A stretch of 64,000 nucleotides of DNA from Sphingomonas mollis (GCF_016427505.1 NZ_JAELXS010000001.1:682001-746000), one strand, 5' to 3'. Positions 1 through 10,042 are shown, numbered from the stretch's first letter. Numbers and translations: made by a program. Notes: generated from the letters alone by a model not told the origin.

Positions 1-1
1 C

Positions 2-1099
2 ATCAACCAATGGGCGAACGTCGTCCGCTGGGAAATGCGGACGCGGATGTTCCTGCGCACGTCCGAATTCCTGTGGCAGGAGGGCCATACCGCGCACGCC
101 AGCGCCGACGAGGCGCGCGAGGAGACGCTGAGGATGCTGGAGGTGTACCGCGAGTTTTCCGAAACCTGTCTGGCGGTGCATGTCGTGACGGGCGAGAAGC
201 CCGAGAACGAGCGCTTTCCGGGGGCCGTCGCGACCTATTCGATCGAGGCGATGATGCAGGACGGCAAGGCGTTGCAGGCCGGCACCAGCCATTTTCTCGG
301 CACCAACTTCGCCTCCGCGCAGAACATCCGGTTCCAGAACACGAGCGGCGAATTCGAGCTGGCGAACACGACGAGTTGGGGCGTGTCGACGCGGATGATC
401 GGCGCGGTCATCATGGTGCATGGCGACGACGACGGCCTGCGTGTGCCGCCGGCGATCGCGCCGTGGCAGGTGGTGATCGTGCCGATGCTGCGCGACCAGC
501 CCGAGGATGAAGCGATCGTGGCGTATTGCCGTGATCTCCAAAAGGAGCTGGCGGGGCTGTCGACGCTGGCCGAGCCGGTGCGGGCGTTGCTCGACCTGAA
601 ACCGGCCAAGGCGGCCACCAAGCGCTGGGGCTGGGTGAAGAAGGGCGCGCCGGTGGTGATCGAGGTCGGTGGCCGTGACGTCGCCGGCGGCAACGTGTCG
701 GTCATCCGGCGTGATCGCCTGTACCGCGAAGACGGCAAGCTGAATTCGGCGGTGATGCCGCGCGGCGAGTTGGTCGATACGCTGTCCGCCACGCTGGCCG
801 ACATGCAGGGCGGATTGCTGGCCCAGTCGACCGAGGCGCTGCGGGCGCAGGTCGCGCCGGTGGACGAATGGTCGGCGGTCGAAACGCATTTCGCCGAGGG
901 TCGCAGGAACCCCGGCTGGCTGGACGTTCGGTGGTCAAAGCCGACGGGGGCGACGCTGGACAAGGTGGTCGAGCGGTTGAAGGCGTTGAAGCTGACGATC
1001 CGCAACGCGCCGCTAGGGCAGACCGGCTGCGACGAAGGCCCCTGCATCTTCACCGGCGAGCCGGCGGTGGAGCGCGTCCTGATCGGGCGGGCTTACTGA
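2..1099 (+). CDS. proS: Prolyl-tRNA synthetase, 3' part (5' end outside window)
   Basis: Charges tRNA-Pro with proline in the cytoplasm. The reading frame is open from base 2, so the first methionine at 35 is internal. Visible class II synthetase signatures are the FLRTSEFLWQEGHTAHA block, the QAGTSHFLG block (motif 2/proline-binding region) and TSWGVSTRMIGA followed by MVHGDD (motif 3 region). The C-terminal part ends in the zinc-binding-like GCDEGPCIFTGEP segment and a terminal tyrosine, as in the archaeal/eukaryotic-like (type 3) ProRS rather than the bacterial type with an editing insert. About 365 codons are present of an expected 480-510. The next gene starts 5 nt after the stop. Family identification is confident; the type assignment rests on remembered motifs. 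Confidence 0.95.
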   Translation: MNQWANVVRWEMRTRMFLRTSEFLWQEGHTAHASADEAREETLRMLEVYREFSETCLAVHVVTGEKPENERFPGAVATYSIEAMMQDGKALQAGTSHFLGTNFASAQNIRFQNTSGEFELANTTSWGVSTRMIGAVIMVHGDDDGLRVPPAIAPWQVVIVPMLRDQPEDEAIVAYCRDLQKELAGLSTLAEPVRALLDLKPAKAATKRWGWVKKGAPVVIEVGGRDVAGGNVSVIRRDRLYREDGKLNSAVMPRGELVDTLSATLADMQGGLLAQSTEALRAQVAPVDEWSAVETHFAEGRRNPGWLDVRWSKPTGATLDKVVERLKALKLTIRNAPLGQTGCDEGPCIFTGEPAVERVLIGRAY

Positions 1100-1104
1100 T
1101 CGAC

Positions 1105-2187
1105 ATGTCCGTGTCGCCGAAACGGCCCATCGCCCGGCGCGCGCTGACGCCGGGCCGACTGGCGGCGCGGGCGGCGATCGTGGCGGCGCGACCGCGATTC
1201 TATCGGGCGGGGCGGCTGGGGCCGTTCGTCACGCTGGCGATCCGGGCGGTGGCGGTGCTGGTGCTGGTCGGGATCGCGCTGGGCGGGCACTGGCTGGAGC
1301 GGGACGGGCTGCGCGACAATACCGATGGCGCGATCTCGTTTCTGGACGTCGTGTATTTCACGGTCATCACCGTCACCACGGTCGGGTATGGCGATATCGT
1401 GCCGGTATCGGACGCGGCGCGAATGTTCGACACGTTCGTGGTTACGCCGATCCGCATCTTCGTGTTCCTCATCTTTCTGGGGAGCGCGTACAGTTTCATG
1501 CTGCGGCAGGGTTGGGAACGGTGGCGGATGGACCTGATACGACGCGAACTGAAGGGCCATGTGATCGTCTGCGGCTATGGCCGGTCGGGCACGGCGGCGG
1601 TGGCGGAACTGCTGGAGCGGGGGCATGACCCGCGCAGCATCGTCGTGGTCGACGAACGCGGCGAACGCCTGCGGCTGGCGGAGGAACTGGGCGTCGCGAC
1701 GGTCGAGGGCGATGCGACGCACAACCGCGTGCTGTCGATCGCCAAGGTGGAGGCGGCGTCGCAGGTGATCGTATCGCCGGGACGCGACGATACCGCCGTG
1801 CTGATAATCCTCACCATCCGCCGGTTGTCGCCCCATGCGGTGATCGCGGTGGCGATCGCGGCGATCGAGAACGAACTGCTCGCCCGCGATGCCGGCGCGA
1901 CGATCATCGTCAACCCGGTCAGTTTCGGCGGGCAATTGCTGGCGCAATGTACCGCCGGGCCGCACATCGCCGATTATGTCGCCGATCTGGTGACGCGCGG
2001 CGGCCGGGTCGAACTGCGCGAACGGACGGTGACGGCGGCGGAGGTCGGGCGGTCGCCGCGTGAGATCGCGGGCGGGCAGGTGCTGCGCGTCTATCGCGGC
2101 GATCAGGTGCTCGGCCTGTGGGATGCGGCGGCGGGGCGGCTGGAAGCGGGCGATTCGTTGATCGAGGTTGTTCCGGCGCCGACGTGA
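1105..2187 (+). CDS. Two-TM potassium channel with cytoplasmic RCK (TrkA-N) domain
   Basis: A 360-residue inner-membrane K+ channel subunit of the Kch/MthK type. A basic N-terminus leads into a first membrane helix (about residues 43-65), a pore loop with the selectivity filter TVGYGD (about 92-97), and a second helix (about 110-130). A Rossmann-fold RCK domain follows, starting at HVIVCGYGRSGTAA (about 152), and a TrkA-C-like tail closes the protein. The filter is intact, so it should conduct K+. The ATG at 1105 was chosen because it lies 5 nt after the proS stop; longer in-frame starts would lie inside proS. It is probably cotranscribed with proS and the RNase R gene 49 nt downstream. Confidence 0.9.
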   Translation: MSVSPKRPIARRALTPGRLAARAAIVAARPRFYRAGRLGPFVTLAIRAVAVLVLVGIALGGHWLERDGLRDNTDGAISFLDVVYFTVITVTTVGYGDIVPVSDAARMFDTFVVTPIRIFVFLIFLGSAYSFMLRQGWERWRMDLIRRELKGHVIVCGYGRSGTAAVAELLERGHDPRSIVVVDERGERLRLAEELGVATVEGDATHNRVLSIAKVEAASQVIVSPGRDDTAVLIILTIRRLSPHAVIAVAIAAIENELLARDAGATIIVNPVSFGGQLLAQCTAGPHIADYVADLVTRGGRVELRERTVTAAEVGRSPREIAGGQVLRVYRGDQVLGLWDAAAGRLEAGDSLIEVVPAPT

Positions 2188-2236
2188 CCGGCGTTGGCGG
2201 GGTGACGCGGTCGCCCGGTGCGCCTATCTCCCGTCA

Positions 2237-4429
2237 ATGCATCGACCCATTTCCGGCCTGCCCACACGCGCGCAGATCCTCGACTTCATCGAAAAATCCG
2301 GCAGCCCGGCGGGTAAGCGGGAGATCGCGCGTGCCTTTGGCCTGACCGCGCAGGGAAAGATCGCGTTGAAAGCCTTGTTGAAGGACATGGCGGACGAGGG
2401 GCTGATCGACAGCGCCCCCGGCCGATCCTTTCACAAGATGGGCGGATTGCCGAAGGTGACGGTGCTGCGCGTCGCCGATGTCGATGACGGCGGCAATGTG
2501 TGGGCGGTGCCGGAGGTATGGCAGGCGGAGACGCCGCCGCCACGTCTGCGGGTCCGCGAGCGGAAACGCGGCGAACTGGGGATCGGCCAGCGGGTGCTGG
2601 CCCGGACCGAGGAAGCCGGATCGGGATGGATCGCGCATCCGCTGAAGGTGCTGGCGCGGGCATCGGAACAGGTATTGGGCGTGCTGCGCGAGGAGGCCGG
2701 GCGGTTCTGGCTGACCGGTGTCGAGAAGAAGGAACGGCGGGAATTCGCGGTGTCGGACACCGGCGACGCGGCGGCCGGCGATCTGGTGATGTGCGAGATG
2801 GCGGGACGGCCGCCCAAGGTGACGGTGCGCGTGGTCGAGCGGCTGGGCGATCCGTTCGCGCCGCGATCCTTTTCGATGATCGCGATCCACAAGCTGGGCA
2901 TCCCGGACGTGTTCGCCGAGGAAACGCTGGAAGAGGCCGAGGAGGTAGCGCGCCTGCCGCTGGGCGACGACCGCGAGGATCTGCGTCATCTGCCGATCGT
3001 CGCGATCGATCCGGCGGACGCGCGCGATCATGACGATGCGGTGTGGGCGGCACCCGATGACGATCCGGCCAATCCCGGCGGGTGGCAGGCGGTGGTCGCG
3101 ATCGCCGATGTCAGCTTCTATGTTCGGCCCGGCAGCGCGCTGGACAAGGAAGCGCGGTCGCGCGGCAACTCGGTCTATTTTCCGGATCAGGTCGTGCCGA
3201 TGCTGCCGGAAATCCTGTCCGCGCATGTCTGTTCGCTGAAGGAGGGCGAGGACCGCGCGGCGCTGGCGTGTCATCTGCAGATCACATCGTCGGGCGTGTT
3301 GAAGGGATGGCGCTTTACCCGCGCGCTGGTGCGGATCGCGGCGAACATCGCCTATGAGGATGCTCAGGCGACGATCGATGCCGGCGCCGGGCCGATGATC
3401 GAGGCGCTGAAGCCGTTATGGGCGTGCTGGGGTGCGCTGGGCAAGGCGCGGGATGCGCGGGAGCCGCTGGATCTGGACCTGCCCGAACGGCGCGTGGTGC
3501 TGGACGAGAAGGGCCGTATCCTGTCGGTCGCGGCGCGCGAGCGGCTGGATGCGCATCGCCTGATCGAGGATTACATGATCGCTGCGAACGTGGCGGCGGC
3601 CAAGGCGCTGGAGGCGAAGAAGGCGCCGTGCATGTACCGCGTGCATCAGGCGCCGAGCCGCGAGAAGCTGGTCGCGCTGAAGGATTATCTGGAGACGTTC
3701 GACGTTCCCTTCGCGCTGGGGCAGGTGGTGAAGCCATCGACGTTCAACCGCATCATCGACCGGTTGGGTGACGCCGATTTCCGACCGCAGGTGATGGAGC
3801 AGGTGCTGCGCAGCCAGACCCAGGCCTACTACGCGCCGGCTAATCATGGCCATTTCGGCCTGTCGTTGGGCAGCTATGCGCACTTCACCTCGCCGATCCG
3901 TCGCTATGCCGATCTGGTCGTCCATCGCGCGCTGGTCGCGGCGTACAGGCTGGGGCCGGGCGGGTTGCTGCCCGACGAGGGCGAGATGGAGCGGATCGGC
4001 GAGGGGATCAGCCGGCTGGAACGCCGCGCCATGGAGGCGGAGCGCGATACGGTCGATCGCTATGTCGCCGCCTATCTGGCCGAGCATGTCGGCGAGGAGG
4101 TGGAGGCACGGATAACCGGCGTGCAGAATTACGGGTTCTTCGCAACGGTCGATGGCGTCGGCGGTGACGGCCTGATGCCGGTGCGCGATCTGGGCGGCGA
4201 ATATTACCGCTTCGACGAGGCGGCGCGGACGCTGATCGGCGAAACCAGCGGCGACGTGTTCGCGCTGGGTCAGCGGGTGCGGTTGCGGCTGGCGGAGGCG
4301 AACGCGGTGTCGGGGGCGCTGCGATTCGAACTGCCCGGCGGCAAGGGCGCGGCGCCGAGCCGCGCGCCGCGGGTGCTGAAGCGGCGTGGGCGGCCGGCGA
4401 ACATCCGGCATCAGGGGAAGCGGCGGTAG
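2237..4429 (+). CDS. rnr: Ribonuclease R
   Basis: A 3'-to-5' exoribonuclease of 730 residues that degrades structured RNA. Domains in order: an N-terminal winged helix (GKREIARAFGL), cold-shock/OB domains (about 80-225), the RNB catalytic domain beginning near 250 with the metal-binding cluster DPADARDHDDAV (about 258-269), and a C-terminal S1 domain (ARITGVQNYGFFATV). A basic tail (LKRRGRPANIRHQGKRR) ends the protein, as is common in RNase R. I chose the ATG at 2237 over upstream in-frame starts because those would overlap the channel gene and add an unrelated arginine-rich leader. There is no strong Shine-Dalgarno. Length is normal for the family. Confidence 0.95.
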   Translation: MHRPISGLPTRAQILDFIEKSGSPAGKREIARAFGLTAQGKIALKALLKDMADEGLIDSAPGRSFHKMGGLPKVTVLRVADVDDGGNVWAVPEVWQAETPPPRLRVRERKRGELGIGQRVLARTEEAGSGWIAHPLKVLARASEQVLGVLREEAGRFWLTGVEKKERREFAVSDTGDAAAGDLVMCEMAGRPPKVTVRVVERLGDPFAPRSFSMIAIHKLGIPDVFAEETLEEAEEVARLPLGDDREDLRHLPIVAIDPADARDHDDAVWAAPDDDPANPGGWQAVVAIADVSFYVRPGSALDKEARSRGNSVYFPDQVVPMLPEILSAHVCSLKEGEDRAALACHLQITSSGVLKGWRFTRALVRIAANIAYEDAQATIDAGAGPMIEALKPLWACWGALGKARDAREPLDLDLPERRVVLDEKGRILSVAARERLDAHRLIEDYMIAANVAAAKALEAKKAPCMYRVHQAPSREKLVALKDYLETFDVPFALGQVVKPSTFNRIIDRLGDADFRPQVMEQVLRSQTQAYYAPANHGHFGLSLGSYAHFTSPIRRYADLVVHRALVAAYRLGPGGLLPDEGEMERIGEGISRLERRAMEAERDTVDRYVAAYLAEHVGEEVEARITGVQNYGFFATVDGVGGDGLMPVRDLGGEYYRFDEAARTLIGETSGDVFALGQRVRLRLAEANAVSGALRFELPGGKGAAPSRAPRVLKRRGRPANIRHQGKRR

Positions 4430-4476
4430 GCTTGGAACAAATTGCGTGAAATCGGAACCATTCCCAACCGTTCGGC

Positions 4477-4527
4477 CTGAGCGAAGTCGAAGGCCACCTC
4501 TTCGCAATGTGCTTCGACTTCGCTCAG
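4477..4527. repeat. Inverted repeat in convergent gap, terminator-like
   Basis: Perfect 16-bp arms CTGAGCGAAGTCGAAG (4477-4492) and its reverse complement (4512-4527) are separated by 19 bp, between the converging RNase R and ABC transporter genes. It would fold into a strong hairpin on either strand and so could end both transcripts. There is no clear U-tract. Repeats of this kind are common between genes in sphingomonads (family knowledge). Confidence 0.7.
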
Positions 4528-4570
4528 CACGAACGGGTCAGATTAAGCGCTCGACATTTTTAATGTTGGC

Positions 4571-6385
4571 TTAAGCCGCTTCGTTGAACTGCAGGCTGGC
4601 CAGCCGCGCATATAGCCCGCTGCGGGTCATCAGCGTCGCGTGGGTGCCCTGTTCGACGATCCGTCCCTCGTCCATCACGACGATGCGGCTGGCCGCGCGG
4701 ACGGTGGCAAGGCGGTGGGCGATGACAAGGGTGGTGCGGTGCTCCATCAGTCGTTCGAGCGCCTGTTGCACCAATCGCTCGCTCTCGGCATCGAGGGCGC
4801 TGGTCGCCTCGTCGAGCAGCAGGATCGGCGCGTCGCGCAGCAGGGCGCGGGCGATGGTGAGGCGCTGGCGCTGACCACCGGACAGGCGCGCACCGCCCTC
4901 TCCCAGATAGGTGTCGAGGCCGTCGGGCAGACGACGCAGGAAGGCGGCGGCGTTGGCGGCCTCGGCAGTAGCCCAAAGCTCGTCGTCGGTGGCGTCCCAG
5001 CGACCGTAGCGCAAATTGTCGCGGGCGGAGGCGGCGAAGATCACCGTCTCCTGCGGCACCATCGCGATGCGCGCGCGCAGATCGGCGGGATCGGCATCGG
5101 TCAGCGCCACGCCGTCGACCGATATGCGGCCACCCTCCGGATCGTAGAAGCGTTCGGCGAGCTGGAAGATAGTCGACTTGCCGGCCCCGGACGGGCCGAC
5201 CAGCGCCACGGTCTCGCCGGGTGCGACGTCCAGCGAGAAGCTGTCGAGCGCGGCGACCTCTGGCCGGGTGGGGTAGCGAAAATGCACGTCCTCGAACCGG
5301 ATCGCGCCGCGCGCGGGCGTGGGCAGCGGGACCGGCCGGGCAGGGGCGGCGATCTCCGGCACCTCGCGCGCCAGTTCGGACAGGCGGCTGGCGGCACCGG
5401 CACCGCGCAACAGGTCGCCATACACCTCCGTCAACGCGCCGAACGCGCCGGCGACGATGCCGCCGGTCAGGACGAAGGCGGCGATGGCCCCGCCGCTCAG
5501 TCGCCCGGCCGCGACATCGACCGCACCCTCCCACAGGACCAGCGTGATCGACCCGAAGACGAGGCCGATGACGATCGCGGTCATGATCGCCCGCAGCGCG
5601 TTGCGCTTGCGCGCGGCCGCGAAGGTGGCCTCCACCGCGACGCCGAAGCGGGCGGCCTCGCGGGGTTCCTGACCGAATGCCTGCACGATCCGCATCGCGC
5701 CCAGCACCTCGGTGGTGATCGATCCGACCTCCGCCACCCGGTCCTGCGAGGTGCGCGAATAGCCGCGCACGCGCTTGCCCAGCAGCGTCATCGGCAGGAT
5801 GATGACCGGGATGCCGATCATCAACATGCCCGCCAGCTTGGGCGAGATGACGAACAGATAGATCAGGCCGCCGATCCCGGTGAACACGTTGCGGAGCGCG
5901 ATCGACACGGTGCTGCCGACGATCATCTCGATCAGCGCGGTATCCGATGTCAGGCGCGAGGCGATTTCGGAGGGGCGGTTCTCCTCGAAGAAGCGCGGGC
6001 TGAGGCGGAGCAGATGGCGCTGCACCTCGGTGCGGATGTCCGCGACGACGCGCTCGCCCAGCCACGACACGAAATAGAACCGGATCGCGGTGGCGACGGC
6101 CAGCACGATGACGATCATCAGCAGATAATGGAAGGACGAAGCGAACGAGGTGTTCGCGCCGCCGACGAAACCGCGGTCGATCACCCGCTTGAACCCGTAC
6201 GGGATGCCGATCGTGGCGGCCGATGTGGTCAGCAGGGCGATGCCGGCGATCGCGATGCGGCCGGGATAGCTGGCCGCATGTCGCCACACCATCGCGAGAT
6301 CACCGAGACGCTTGCGCGATTCGGGCGTCTTGTCGGTGATGATGCCGGGGGCGGTAACGGTCGGCGGAGTGTCGGATGTCGCCAT
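4571..6385 (-). CDS. ABC exporter, fused membrane and ATPase domains (MsbA/LmrA type)
   Basis: A 604-residue half-transporter expected to work as a homodimer in the inner membrane. An ABC transporter membrane domain with about six helices covers roughly residues 38-330. The nucleotide-binding domain follows, with Walker A GPSGAGKST (397-405), signature LSGGQRQR (about 501-508), Walker B ILLLDEATSALD and the H-loop VIAHRLATV. The architecture and the coupling segment resemble lipid/drug exporters (ABCB subfamily), but the substrate cannot be read from the sequence. It is transcribed alone on the minus strand, convergent with RNase R and divergent from the PHB depolymerase gene. Confidence 0.9.
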   Translation of the reverse strand: MATSDTPPTVTAPGIITDKTPESRKRLGDLAMVWRHAASYPGRIAIAGIALLTTSAATIGIPYGFKRVIDRGFVGGANTSFASSFHYLLMIVIVLAVATAIRFYFVSWLGERVVADIRTEVQRHLLRLSPRFFEENRPSEIASRLTSDTALIEMIVGSTVSIALRNVFTGIGGLIYLFVISPKLAGMLMIGIPVIILPMTLLGKRVRGYSRTSQDRVAEVGSITTEVLGAMRIVQAFGQEPREAARFGVAVEATFAAARKRNALRAIMTAIVIGLVFGSITLVLWEGAVDVAAGRLSGGAIAAFVLTGGIVAGAFGALTEVYGDLLRGAGAASRLSELAREVPEIAAPARPVPLPTPARGAIRFEDVHFRYPTRPEVAALDSFSLDVAPGETVALVGPSGAGKSTIFQLAERFYDPEGGRISVDGVALTDADPADLRARIAMVPQETVIFAASARDNLRYGRWDATDDELWATAEAANAAAFLRRLPDGLDTYLGEGGARLSGGQRQRLTIARALLRDAPILLLDEATSALDAESERLVQQALERLMEHRTTLVIAHRLATVRAASRIVVMDEGRIVEQGTHATLMTRSGLYARLASLQFNEAA

Positions 6386-6528
6386 AGCCAGCGCCTAGCA
6401 GTGTGTCCGGTGATGCTCAACGGTGATGGGGAATGGAAGGCGATGGATCGATCGAACTATGGTAACGTTGCCATGCAGCGTAATTGCGTTACGGACTTCG
6501 CAACCTATCTAGGGCTAAAGGATACCCG

Positions 6529-7746
6529 ATGCTCTATCACGCCTATGAAATGCAGCGTTCCATGTTGGCCGGCGCCAGTGCGATGGCCAATTTCGGGGCG
6601 GAGTGGTTCCAGAACCCGGCAAACCCGTTTTCCTATATGGGCGGCGGATCGATCGTGGGATCGGCGCTGGAAGTGTTCGCACATGCGGCAGCGCCACGGG
6701 GAAAGCCGGCTTTCGGCTGCACGCATACCGAAATCGACGGGCGTGACGTGCCGGTCGTCGAGGAAATCCTGCTGCGCAAGCCGTTCGGCCAGCTAAAGCG
6801 CTTTCGTCGTGACGGAGTGGAGGGCGGCCCCAAGCTGCTGATCGTAGCCCCCATGTCCGGCCATTATGCGACGTTGCTGCGCGGGACGGTGGAGCGGATG
6901 TTGCCGTTCGCGGACGTCCACATCACCGACTGGCGCGATGCGAAGCTGGTGCCGATGTCGGATGGCCGGTTCGATCTGGACGATTATGTCGATTATCTGA
7001 TCGAGTTTCTGGAGCTGATGGGTCCGGGCTCGCACGTGCTGGCGGTCTGTCAGCCATCGGTGCCGGCCTATGCCGCCGCCGCGGTGATGAGCGCCGACAA
7101 GAACCCTTGCCGCCCGAAGACGCTGACGCTGATGGGCGGGCCGGTCGACACGCGGGAAGCGCCGACGGCGGTGAACACGCTGGCGACGAAGCGGCCGCAT
7201 GCGTGGTTCGAGCAGAACGTGATCGTCGAGGTGCCGGTGCAATATCCCGGTGCGCGCCGCCGGGTCTATCCGGGGTTCCTGCAACTTGCCGGCTTCATGT
7301 CGATGAACCTCGGCAATCACATGATCAGCCATTGGGGCATGTTCAAGCATCTGGTGCAGGGCGACGGCGAAGGCGCGACGTCGACCAAGGATTTCTATGA
7401 CGAGTATCGTTCGGTCTGCGACATGACGGCCGAATTCTATCTCCAGACCATCGACGTCGTGTTCCAGACGCACGCCCTGCCGAAGGGCGAGTACATCCAT
7501 CGGGGCAAGCGCGTCGATCCGGCCGCGATCACCGATATCGGGTTGCTGGCGATCGAGGGCGAGCGCGACGATATTTCGGGGCTGGGTCAGACGAAGGCGG
7601 CGCTGACGCTGGCGACCGCGCTGCCCGACGACAAGAAGCAGTATCTGATGGCCGAAGGCGTCGGCCATTACGGCATCTTCAACGGCTCCAAATGGCGCGA
7701 CCGGATCGCGCCGGTGGTGGAGCAGTGGATCACCGCCAACAGCTGA
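6529..7746 (+). CDS. phaZ: Intracellular polyhydroxybutyrate depolymerase
   Basis: Mobilises stored poly-3-hydroxybutyrate granules in the cytoplasm. The 405-residue protein matches the PhaZ family of alpha/beta hydrolases in which cysteine is the nucleophile. Candidate triad: C174 in AVCQPSVPA, D347 in GERDD and H380 in GVGHYGIF; the assignment is by analogy with the Cupriavidus enzyme. The typical N-terminus (MLYHAYEMQRSM) begins at the ATG at 6529, with an AAAGGA ribosome-binding site 7 nt before it, so the longer TTG start at 6484 was rejected. No signal peptide is present, which fits the intracellular type. Two thiolase genes in this window could supply or use acetoacetyl-CoA, but no phaC synthase is present. 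Confidence 0.92.
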   Translation: MLYHAYEMQRSMLAGASAMANFGAEWFQNPANPFSYMGGGSIVGSALEVFAHAAAPRGKPAFGCTHTEIDGRDVPVVEEILLRKPFGQLKRFRRDGVEGGPKLLIVAPMSGHYATLLRGTVERMLPFADVHITDWRDAKLVPMSDGRFDLDDYVDYLIEFLELMGPGSHVLAVCQPSVPAYAAAAVMSADKNPCRPKTLTLMGGPVDTREAPTAVNTLATKRPHAWFEQNVIVEVPVQYPGARRRVYPGFLQLAGFMSMNLGNHMISHWGMFKHLVQGDGEGATSTKDFYDEYRSVCDMTAEFYLQTIDVVFQTHALPKGEYIHRGKRVDPAAITDIGLLAIEGERDDISGLGQTKAALTLATALPDDKKQYLMAEGVGHYGIFNGSKWRDRIAPVVEQWITANS

Positions 7747-7802
7747 TACGACAAGGGCGGCGGTCCGGGTGGACCGCCGCCTTTGTGTTGGCCTCGGTTC
7801 GA

Positions 7803-8285
7803 TCAGGCGATCGAGTCGACCTTGGCGTGGCTGGATGACTCGTCGGGCGAGATCGTGCCGCCGAACAGCATCTTGATCCTGCCGGAGATCGCCACGTCGG
7901 TTTCCCACAATTCCGCCGAACTGACGTCGAAACGTAACAGGGCGAGATTGGGATCGGACTTGCCCTGCGGGAACCATGCCTCGACAGCATTGTCCCACAG
8001 CTTGTCGATCTGGGCGCGGTCGTTGTCCTGACTGACCGTGCCGGCGAGGCAGGCGAAGAAGTCGTGGCCCTTGCCGACGAACTGCACCATCGCATCGCCG
8101 CCACCGGCTGCGCGATTGTCCTTGCCCGCGAAGATGAACAGCGTGTTCGGCTGATCGTCGTCGAGGCGGACGTACATCGGTTCGGAATGCTGGCCGTTGG
8201 TCAGGCCCAGCATGACGTAGGGGCTGGCCTTTACCTTCTCGATGAACTTGGCGGCGATCTCTTGCGGATTGTCGTGGTCGGCCAT
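7803..8285 (-). CDS. General stress protein 26-like flavin-binding split-barrel protein
   Basis: A 160-residue protein of the pyridoxamine-5'-phosphate-oxidase-like split-barrel superfamily, resembling general stress protein 26. Visible family features are the N-terminal helix with MADHDNPQEIAAKFIEKV, the strand PYVMLGLT, and segments around FACLAGTVSQDNDR and LLRFDVSSAELWE. Such proteins bind FMN or a related cofactor; the substrate is unknown. The ATG at 8285 fits the family N-terminus; upstream in-frame codons give a non-conserved leader. It lies 67 nt downstream of the thiolase gene on the same strand, so readthrough from the maoC-thiolase unit is possible. Confidence 0.8.
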   Translation of the reverse strand: MADHDNPQEIAAKFIEKVKASPYVMLGLTNGQHSEPMYVRLDDDQPNTLFIFAGKDNRAAGGGDAMVQFVGKGHDFFACLAGTVSQDNDRAQIDKLWDNAVEAWFPQGKSDPNLALLRFDVSSAELWETDVAISGRIKMLFGGTISPDESSSHAKVDSIA

Positions 8286-8352
8286 GTCGGTGCTCTCCTT
8301 GATGGGGTTGTCGGAAGAACGAGGAGAGCGACCGTTGGTTGCCCGGCCTGCC

Positions 8353-9531
8353 TCAAAGCACCTCGAACAGGCCGGCCGCACCCATGCCGCCGCCGACGCA
8401 CATCGTGACGACGACGTATTTGGCGCCGCGGCGCTTGCCCTCGATCAGGGCGTGGCCGGTCATGCGGGCGCCGGACATGCCATAGGGATGGCCGATCGAG
8501 ATCGCGCCGCCATCGACGTTGAGCAGGTCGCCCGGGATGCCGAGCTTGTCGCGGCAATACAGCACCTGGACCGCGAACGCCTCGTTCAACTCCCACAGGC
8601 CGATATCGTCCATCGTCAGGCCGTTGCGGGCGAGCAGCTTGGGAATGGCGAACACGGGGCCGATGCCCATCTCGTCGGGCTCGGTGCCGGCGACGGCCAT
8701 GCCGACATAACGACCGAGCGGGGTCAGGCCGCGGCGCGCGGCTTCCTCTTCGGACATCAGCACGCTGGCCGAGGCGCCATCGGAGAGTTGCGAAGCGTTG
8801 CCGGCGGTGATCGTGGCGTCGGGACCGAGCACGGGCTTCAGCGAAGAAAGGCCCTCCAGCGTGGTGTCGGCGCGGTTGCCCTCGTCCTTGGTCAGCGTCA
8901 CTTCCTGGTGGCTGACCTCCTTGGTCTCCTTGTTGACGATCGCCATCGTCGCGGTGACGGGGACGATCTCGTCATCGAAGCGGCCGGCGGCCTGGGCGGC
9001 GGCGGTGCGCTGTTGCGACTGGAGGCTGTATTCGTCCATCTGGTCGCGGGTGATGCCGTAACGCTTGGCGACGATCTCCGCCGTCTGCAGCATCGGCATG
9101 TAGATGTCCTTGTGCATCGCCAGCAGTTGCGGATCGGGAGCGACGTTCATCTTGGGCGTCTGGACCAGGCTGATGCTGTCGACGCCGCCGCCGATGGCGA
9201 TGTCCATGCCGTCGACGATCACCTGTTTGGCGGCGGTGGCGATGGCCATCAGGCCGCTGGCGCACTGGCGGTCGACCGACATGCCGGAGACGGTGGTGGG
9301 CAGGCCGGCGCGGAGCAGGCTGGTGCGGGCGATGTTACCGGCCTGATGCCCCTGCTGAAGCGCGGCGCCCCAGACGACGTCGTCGACCTCGCCGCCATCC
9401 AGCTTCGCGCGCTCGACCGCGGCCTTGATCGCATGGGCGGCGAGGCTGGGCGAGGGGAGGTTGTTGAAGGCGCCGCGATAGGCGCGGCCGATCGGGGTGC
9501 GGGCGGTGGAGACGATGACGGCGGAACGCAT
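8353..9531 (-). CDS. Acetyl-CoA acyltransferase (thiolase)
   Basis: A 392-residue thiolase that condenses or cleaves acyl-CoA and acetyl-CoA. The nucleophile is C90 (DRQCASGL); the second active-site histidine is H348 in [10 protein letters not shown] and the acid/base cysteine is C378 in [16 protein letters not shown] is also conserved. The GHPYG variant in place of GHPIG occurs in fatty-acid-oxidation-type (FadA/FadI-like) thiolases, so a degradative role is likelier than PHB synthesis. An AAGGAG ribosome-binding site lies 9 nt before the ATG. It is 55 nt downstream of the maoC gene and probably in one transcript with it. Confidence 0.93.
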   Translation of the reverse strand: MRSAVIVSTARTPIGRAYRGAFNNLPSPSLAAHAIKAAVERAKLDGGEVDDVVWGAALQQGHQAGNIARTSLLRAGLPTTVSGMSVDRQCASGLMAIATAAKQVIVDGMDIAIGGGVDSISLVQTPKMNVAPDPQLLAMHKDIYMPMLQTAEIVAKRYGITRDQMDEYSLQSQQRTAAAQAAGRFDDEIVPVTATMAIVNKETKEVSHQEVTLTKDEGNRADTTLEGLSSLKPVLGPDATITAGNASQLSDGASASVLMSEEEAARRGLTPLGRYVGMAVAGTEPDEMGIGPVFAIPKLLARNGLTMDDIGLWELNEAFAVQVLYCRDKLGIPGDLLNVDGGAISIGHPYGMSGARMTGHALIEGKRRGAKYVVVTMCVGGGMGAAGLFEVL

Positions 9532-9586
9532 GATAGCTTCTCCTTCTTCACGCGGATGACCGCGTGGCGATTATGGAAAGTCGTTG

Positions 9587-10042
9587 TTATACAAATACTT
9601 GTGAAATCCACTCGGCGACGAGAGCGGGTTTCTCCTTGCCCTCTATCTCGACGGTGAATTGCGTGGATTGCTGGTACTGGCCGGGGCGCTTTTCGGTGAA
9701 GGACAGCGGCACGAAGCGGCCGCGGACGCGGGCGCCGGAGGGGACGGGGGTGAGGAAACGGACCTTGTCGCCGCCATAGTTGACGCCCATCCGCGCGCCC
9801 GCCAGCCGGGGCATGTCGGTCTTCGCCATCAGCATCGGCATCAGCGACAGGGTGAGAAAGCCGTGGGCGATGGTGCCGCCGAACGGCGTCAGCGCGGCGG
9901 CGGCGGGATCGACATGGATGAACTGGTGATCGCCGGTCGCGGCGGCGAAACGGTCGATCATGTCCTGCGACACCTCCACCCAGTCGGACACATATTCGGT
10001 GCCGATCGACTGTTGGATGGCATCGATGCCGGTCGTCGTCAT
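9587..10042 (-). CDS. MaoC-family (R)-specific enoyl-CoA hydratase-like protein
   Basis: A 151-residue hot-dog-fold protein of the MaoC dehydratase family. The hydratase-2 signature is visible as DRFAAATGDHQFIHVDP, with the catalytic Asp and His, followed by PFGGTIAHGFLTLSL. Such proteins hydrate enoyl-CoA; some supply (R)-3-hydroxyacyl-CoA for PHA, others act in acyl-CoA degradation. Position directly before a FadA-like thiolase suggests acyl-CoA metabolism. The ATG at 10042 was chosen because the family N-terminus starts about there. The substrate is not decided by sequence. Confidence 0.88.
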   Translation of the reverse strand: MTTTGIDAIQQSIGTEYVSDWVEVSQDMIDRFAAATGDHQFIHVDPAAAALTPFGGTIAHGFLTLSLMPMLMAKTDMPRLAGARMGVNYGGDKVRFLTPVPSGARVRGRFVPLSFTEKRPGQYQQSTQFTVEIEGKEKPALVAEWISQVFV